NCBI GenBank assembly: GCA_002840115.1
Contig: PGZG01000079.1
Coordinates: 1-8,373, forward strand
Reading direction: 5' to 3'
DNA length: 8,373 bases
Source: Gammaproteobacteria bacterium HGW-Gammaproteobacteria-14
Lineage (GTDB): Bacteria; Pseudomonadota; Gammaproteobacteria; Pseudomonadales; Alcanivoracaceae
In this document: one piece after another, positions 6,324 to 8,373 of the stretch
Numbering within the stretch: position 1 is the stretch's first letter
Layout of the letters: every line of letters starts with the position of its first letter
Program-made: the position numbers and the translations under genes
Notes under the pieces: model-generated
The model's database searches: none
Seen by the model: the letters and a program-made list of their open reading frames with translations, nothing else
Told to the model about the DNA's origin: nothing

Positions 6324-7019
6324 ATGCGAGCCCTACTCTGGCTATTGCTTTTCCCTTTAATGGCCATTGCCCATCCGGGCGGTCTGGATGCTCAGGGCGG
6401 TCATAGAGACCGGCAGGGCGGCCAGTATCATTGTCACCGCGACCCCTGCCTGAGTAATCAGGTACTTCAACAGCAGGCCATCGACGAAGCGGAACAAGAA
6501 AACCGTTCGTTCTCCACCCTCTACGACCGGCGTGAATGGCCGCACTGGCTGGACCTCAGTGGCAACTGCCGCGATGCTCGCGCTGAAATTCTGATCGAAA
6601 CCAGTCGTATTTCTGTGGACTTCCACGATGCGCGAAAGTGCGTGGTGGACCGCGGTGAGTGGATTGACCCTTATAGCGGTGAACGGGTGTTTGATGCCTC
6701 CGAGCTTGATATCGACCATCTGGTGCCCCTAAAACACGCCCATGGTCACGGAGGACATAACTGGCCAACATCCCGACGCCGGGACTTTGCCAACGATCCC
6801 AGCAACTTGCTACCGGTGAAAGCCAGCCTTAACCGCAGCAAAGGCTCATCGAGCCCTGATCAATGGCTCCCACCCAATAAAGATTACTGGTGTGAATATG
6901 GTCGGCGCTGGTCCAGCGTTAAAAGCCATTATCAATTGATGGTCACGCCGCCGGAGCAAGCCACGCTGGAACAACTTGCCAGCCACTGCCCGCCCAGCAA
7001 GGATATCGTCCAACACTAA
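6324..7019 (+). CDS. Secreted HNH-type (DUF1524-like) nuclease with N-terminal YHCH motif
   Basis: A 231-residue protein that I start at the ATG at 6324. Here the N-terminus is a clean signal peptide: MRALL, a hydrophobic run, then a likely cleavage after AIA at residue 16. The ATG at 6285 would add 13 polar residues before it. The mature protein begins with HPGGLDAQGGHRDRQGGQYHCH (split across residues 17-38), a His/Cys-rich motif seen at the front of several secreted nucleases and probably metal-binding. The catalytic part has ELDIDHLVPL (127-136; D131, H132), H138, NDPSNLLPV (157-165) and ASLNRSKG (167-174), the pattern of HNH nucleases with a beta-beta-alpha-metal fold. C42, C82, C106, C190 and C222 may form disulfides after export. 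It would cut DNA in the periplasm or outside the cell; target and purpose are unknown. It is divergent from psrA and alone on its strand. Confidence 0.85.
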   Translation: MRALLWLLLFPLMAIAHPGGLDAQGGHRDRQGGQYHCHRDPCLSNQVLQQQAIDEAEQENRSFSTLYDRREWPHWLDLSGNCRDARAEILIETSRISVDFHDARKCVVDRGEWIDPYSGERVFDASELDIDHLVPLKHAHGHGGHNWPTSRRRDFANDPSNLLPVKASLNRSKGSSSPDQWLPPNKDYWCEYGRRWSSVKSHYQLMVTPPEQATLEQLASHCPPSKDIVQH

Positions 7020-7057
7020 CGACACACTTCAGGACGGGTTAGTCCGTGCCATATTGA

Positions 7058-7732
7058 TCAAACGTTAGCAGGAAGGTTATCGCGCAGATCCTCTTCTGGC
7101 AGGCTGCAGAAATTCTGATACACAATATCGAAGGCTTCCGTCACAGAATCTGTCACCCGGAATAACTCCATATCATCTTCACCAATACAGCCTTCTGCTT
7201 GCATGGTGCCACGCATCCATTGCACCAACCCGCCCCAAAACGATGAACCAATAAGCACGATAGGAAATGCTCGTGTCTTGCCGGTCTGCACCAGAGTCAA
7301 CGCTTCAAACAATTCATCCATGGTTCCGTAACCACCCGGAAATACCACGAACCCCATGGCATGTTTGACGAACATTAATTTGCGAACAAAGAAATAGCGG
7401 AAGTCGAGGCTCATATCCTGAAAACGGTTAGCGTCCTGCTCATGGGGAAGCTTGATATTGAGACCAATTGAGCAACTATCGGTGGCGAATGCTCCCTCAT
7501 TGGCGCCTTCCATAATCCCGGGGCCGCCTCCGGTCAGTACATTAAGACCAACCTCGCCAAAACGACGAGCCAGCTCCCGTGCCTGCTGATAGTATGGCGA
7601 CGTCGGTCCCAGTCGTGCACTTCCATAAATAGTCACCGACGGTCCGATCGTTGCCAAATGCTCAATACCGTCCACCAACTCTGACTGAATACGCAAAACT
7701 CGCCAAGCCTCTCGGCTTCTACGCTGATCCAT
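7058..7732 (-). CDS. LOG-family (TIGR00730) nucleotide 5'-monophosphate phosphoribohydrolase
   Basis: A 224-residue Rossmann-like protein with both LOG signatures: GGGPGIMEGAN (68-78) and PGGYGTMDE (132-140). The Arg-Lys (117-118) and the Glu closing the second motif, which the hydrolase needs, are present. LOG proteins split nucleoside 5'-monophosphates into free base and ribose 5-phosphate. In plants and some bacteria this activates cytokinins; in most bacteria the substrate is a purine or pyrimidine nucleotide, so 'lysine decarboxylase' labels are wrong. The ATG follows the upstream stop with no gap (TAAATG), and GGAGGAG (7739-7745) lies 6 bases before it inside the upstream gene, implying coupled translation. 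The gene is convergent with the nuclease, with 38 bases between stops. Family assignment is secure, exact substrate is not. Confidence 0.92.
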   Translation of the reverse strand: MDQRRSREAWRVLRIQSELVDGIEHLATIGPSVTIYGSARLGPTSPYYQQARELARRFGEVGLNVLTGGGPGIMEGANEGAFATDSCSIGLNIKLPHEQDANRFQDMSLDFRYFFVRKLMFVKHAMGFVVFPGGYGTMDELFEALTLVQTGKTRAFPIVLIGSSFWGGLVQWMRGTMQAEGCIGEDDMELFRVTDSVTEAFDIVYQNFCSLPEEDLRDNLPANV

Positions 7733-8263
7733 TTACCACTCCTCCATCAGAGTCGTCGCATCCTGAAGCAAAACCTGGACACGCTGGCAGCATTGCTCAA
7801 GGCGCTCAAGGTCACCATGAGCAAGAATCGCATAAGGATCTTCTGCAGCCATCGCTAAACTGTTCTCCGCAGGTGCCTGAGGACGGCGAGCCATACCACT
7901 GGCAGCAAACAGGCCAAGGGCTTCCTGCTCCAGCCAGAACATTACGTCATTACGATCACTGCGTGCCTGCGACAACAACTGCAACTCCGGGGAATCAACT
8001 CCGGCGGATGTGGCCGCCATTTCAATATCCGCCAAACTGATTTTCGGCGCCGACAATAGCTCTGGCTGCCCTTTCAGCGCCTGTCGAGCCAAACCGACAA
8101 CCGCACTATACAGATGAAAAATGACTGCACCCCGTAACGCCAGCAACTCTCCGCGAGGAGAGCCTTTAGCCGTACCGGCCTGCAACTGTCGCAACATCCA
8201 CTGCCCGAACCAAAGGCGCTCGCGCAACCCACTCACCTGACTATCGCGCACCATTCGCGACAT
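7733..8263 (-). CDS. DUF6586-like uncharacterised protein
   Basis: A helical protein of 176 residues as started here. By recall it resembles the short DUF6586 proteins found near lexA-sulA and topA in Pseudomonas; no biochemical role is known for them. Visible features are an amphipathic N-terminal helix (SGLRERLWFGQWMLRQLQ, about 11-28), a segment IFHLYSAVVGLARQAL (48-63), LLSQARSDRNDVMFWLEQ (96-113), a Pro/Ala linker near 127-135 and a C-terminal helix with paired cysteines (158-159). There is no signal peptide and no recognisable catalytic motif. I chose the ATG at 8263 over 8320. The longer form adds 19 residues that do not look conserved, has no ribosome site and would start upstream of the predicted promoter. 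A GGGG stretch 5 bases before 8263 is a modest site. An ATG at 8254 is also possible. It is translationally coupled to the LOG gene. Confidence 0.65.
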   Translation of the reverse strand: MSRMVRDSQVSGLRERLWFGQWMLRQLQAGTAKGSPRGELLALRGAVIFHLYSAVVGLARQALKGQPELLSAPKISLADIEMAATSAGVDSPELQLLSQARSDRNDVMFWLEQEALGLFAASGMARRPQAPAENSLAMAAEDPYAILAHGDLERLEQCCQRVQVLLQDATTLMEEW

Positions 8264-8285
8264 AATGACCCCAACATCACTGAGC

Positions 8286-8313
8286 GTAATAAAGGGGCCA
8301 AACCCAGGTTCAA
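8286..8313 (-). promoter_or_regulatory. Possible promoter of the DUF6586-LOG pair
   Basis: On the minus strand TTGAAC (8308-8313) and TATTAC (8286-8291) are 16 bases apart, each 4 of 6 to consensus. A start near 8279 would give a leader of about 16 bases before the ATG at 8263. The match is modest. Confidence 0.35.
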
Positions 8314-8373
8314 GCCCCATGGAGTACTACCGAAAATGCTCTAACTGTTCTTTCATCAGCGGCTATTCTTTCT

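Noticed and set aside
7032..7047. GGAC/GTCC and ACGG/CCGT alternative stems between the nuclease and LOG stops, as a bidirectional terminator
   Set aside because: Four-base stems and no T-tract; no more than chance in a 38-base spacer.
7059..7068. CAAACGTTAG as a second PsrA site
   Set aside because: Only one good half-site, located in the last codons of the LOG gene; no promoter nearby.
8264..8320. DUF6586 start at ATG 8320
   Set aside because: No ribosome site, and the extra 19 residues overlap the best promoter match.

Overview
The window comes from a gammaproteobacterial chromosome, and the gene content points to the Pseudomonas/marine Oceanospirillales-Pseudomonadales side of that class. 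A PsrA-type TetR regulator followed by nagZ and an S-methyl-5'-thioinosine phosphorylase, with a DUF6586-type gene nearby, is from memory the arrangement around PA3004-PA3010 of Pseudomonas aeruginosa. Base composition looks moderate (low to mid 50s % GC by eye). The genus cannot be fixed from the sequence alone. There is no mobile element, CRISPR array, rRNA or tRNA that I can support.

Layout. Positions 3-377 (+) hold the 3' end of a CsiV-like envelope gene that begins outside the window. It converges on a compact seven-gene block on the minus strand, transcribed from about 6203 down to 410: psrA, a YkuD-fold L,D-transpeptidase/carboxypeptidase, nagZ, a YnaI-like mechanosensitive channel, hypoxanthine-guanine phosphoribosyltransferase, S-methyl-5'-thioinosine phosphorylase and a BaiN/HI0933-type flavoprotein. 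Junctions run from a 4-bp overlap to a 16-bp gap, so this looks like one transcription unit. A sigma70-like promoter with a near-perfect PsrA operator sits just upstream of psrA, suggesting autoregulation of the whole block. Divergent from psrA, 6324-7019 (+) encodes a small secreted HNH-type nuclease. Converging on it are two minus-strand genes with no gap between them: a DUF6586-like gene (7733-8263) and a LOG-family nucleotide phosphoribohydrolase (7058-7732). The last 110 bases hold a probable promoter for that pair and no gene I can confirm.

How the genes may work together. Two themes share the long operon. The first is cell-wall recycling: NagZ is cytosolic and removes GlcNAc from anhydro-muropeptides. 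The neighbouring YkuD protein has no signal peptide and is therefore a good candidate for a cytosolic tetrapeptide-trimming L,D-carboxypeptidase. The second is purine salvage: the phosphorylase releases hypoxanthine from methylthioinosine and the next gene converts hypoxanthine to IMP. A membrane-tension channel lies between the two. The regulator is of the type that senses long-chain acyl groups in Pseudomonas. The main oddities are the absence of lexA and sulA from their usual place beside psrA, and the nuclease and LOG genes found there instead.
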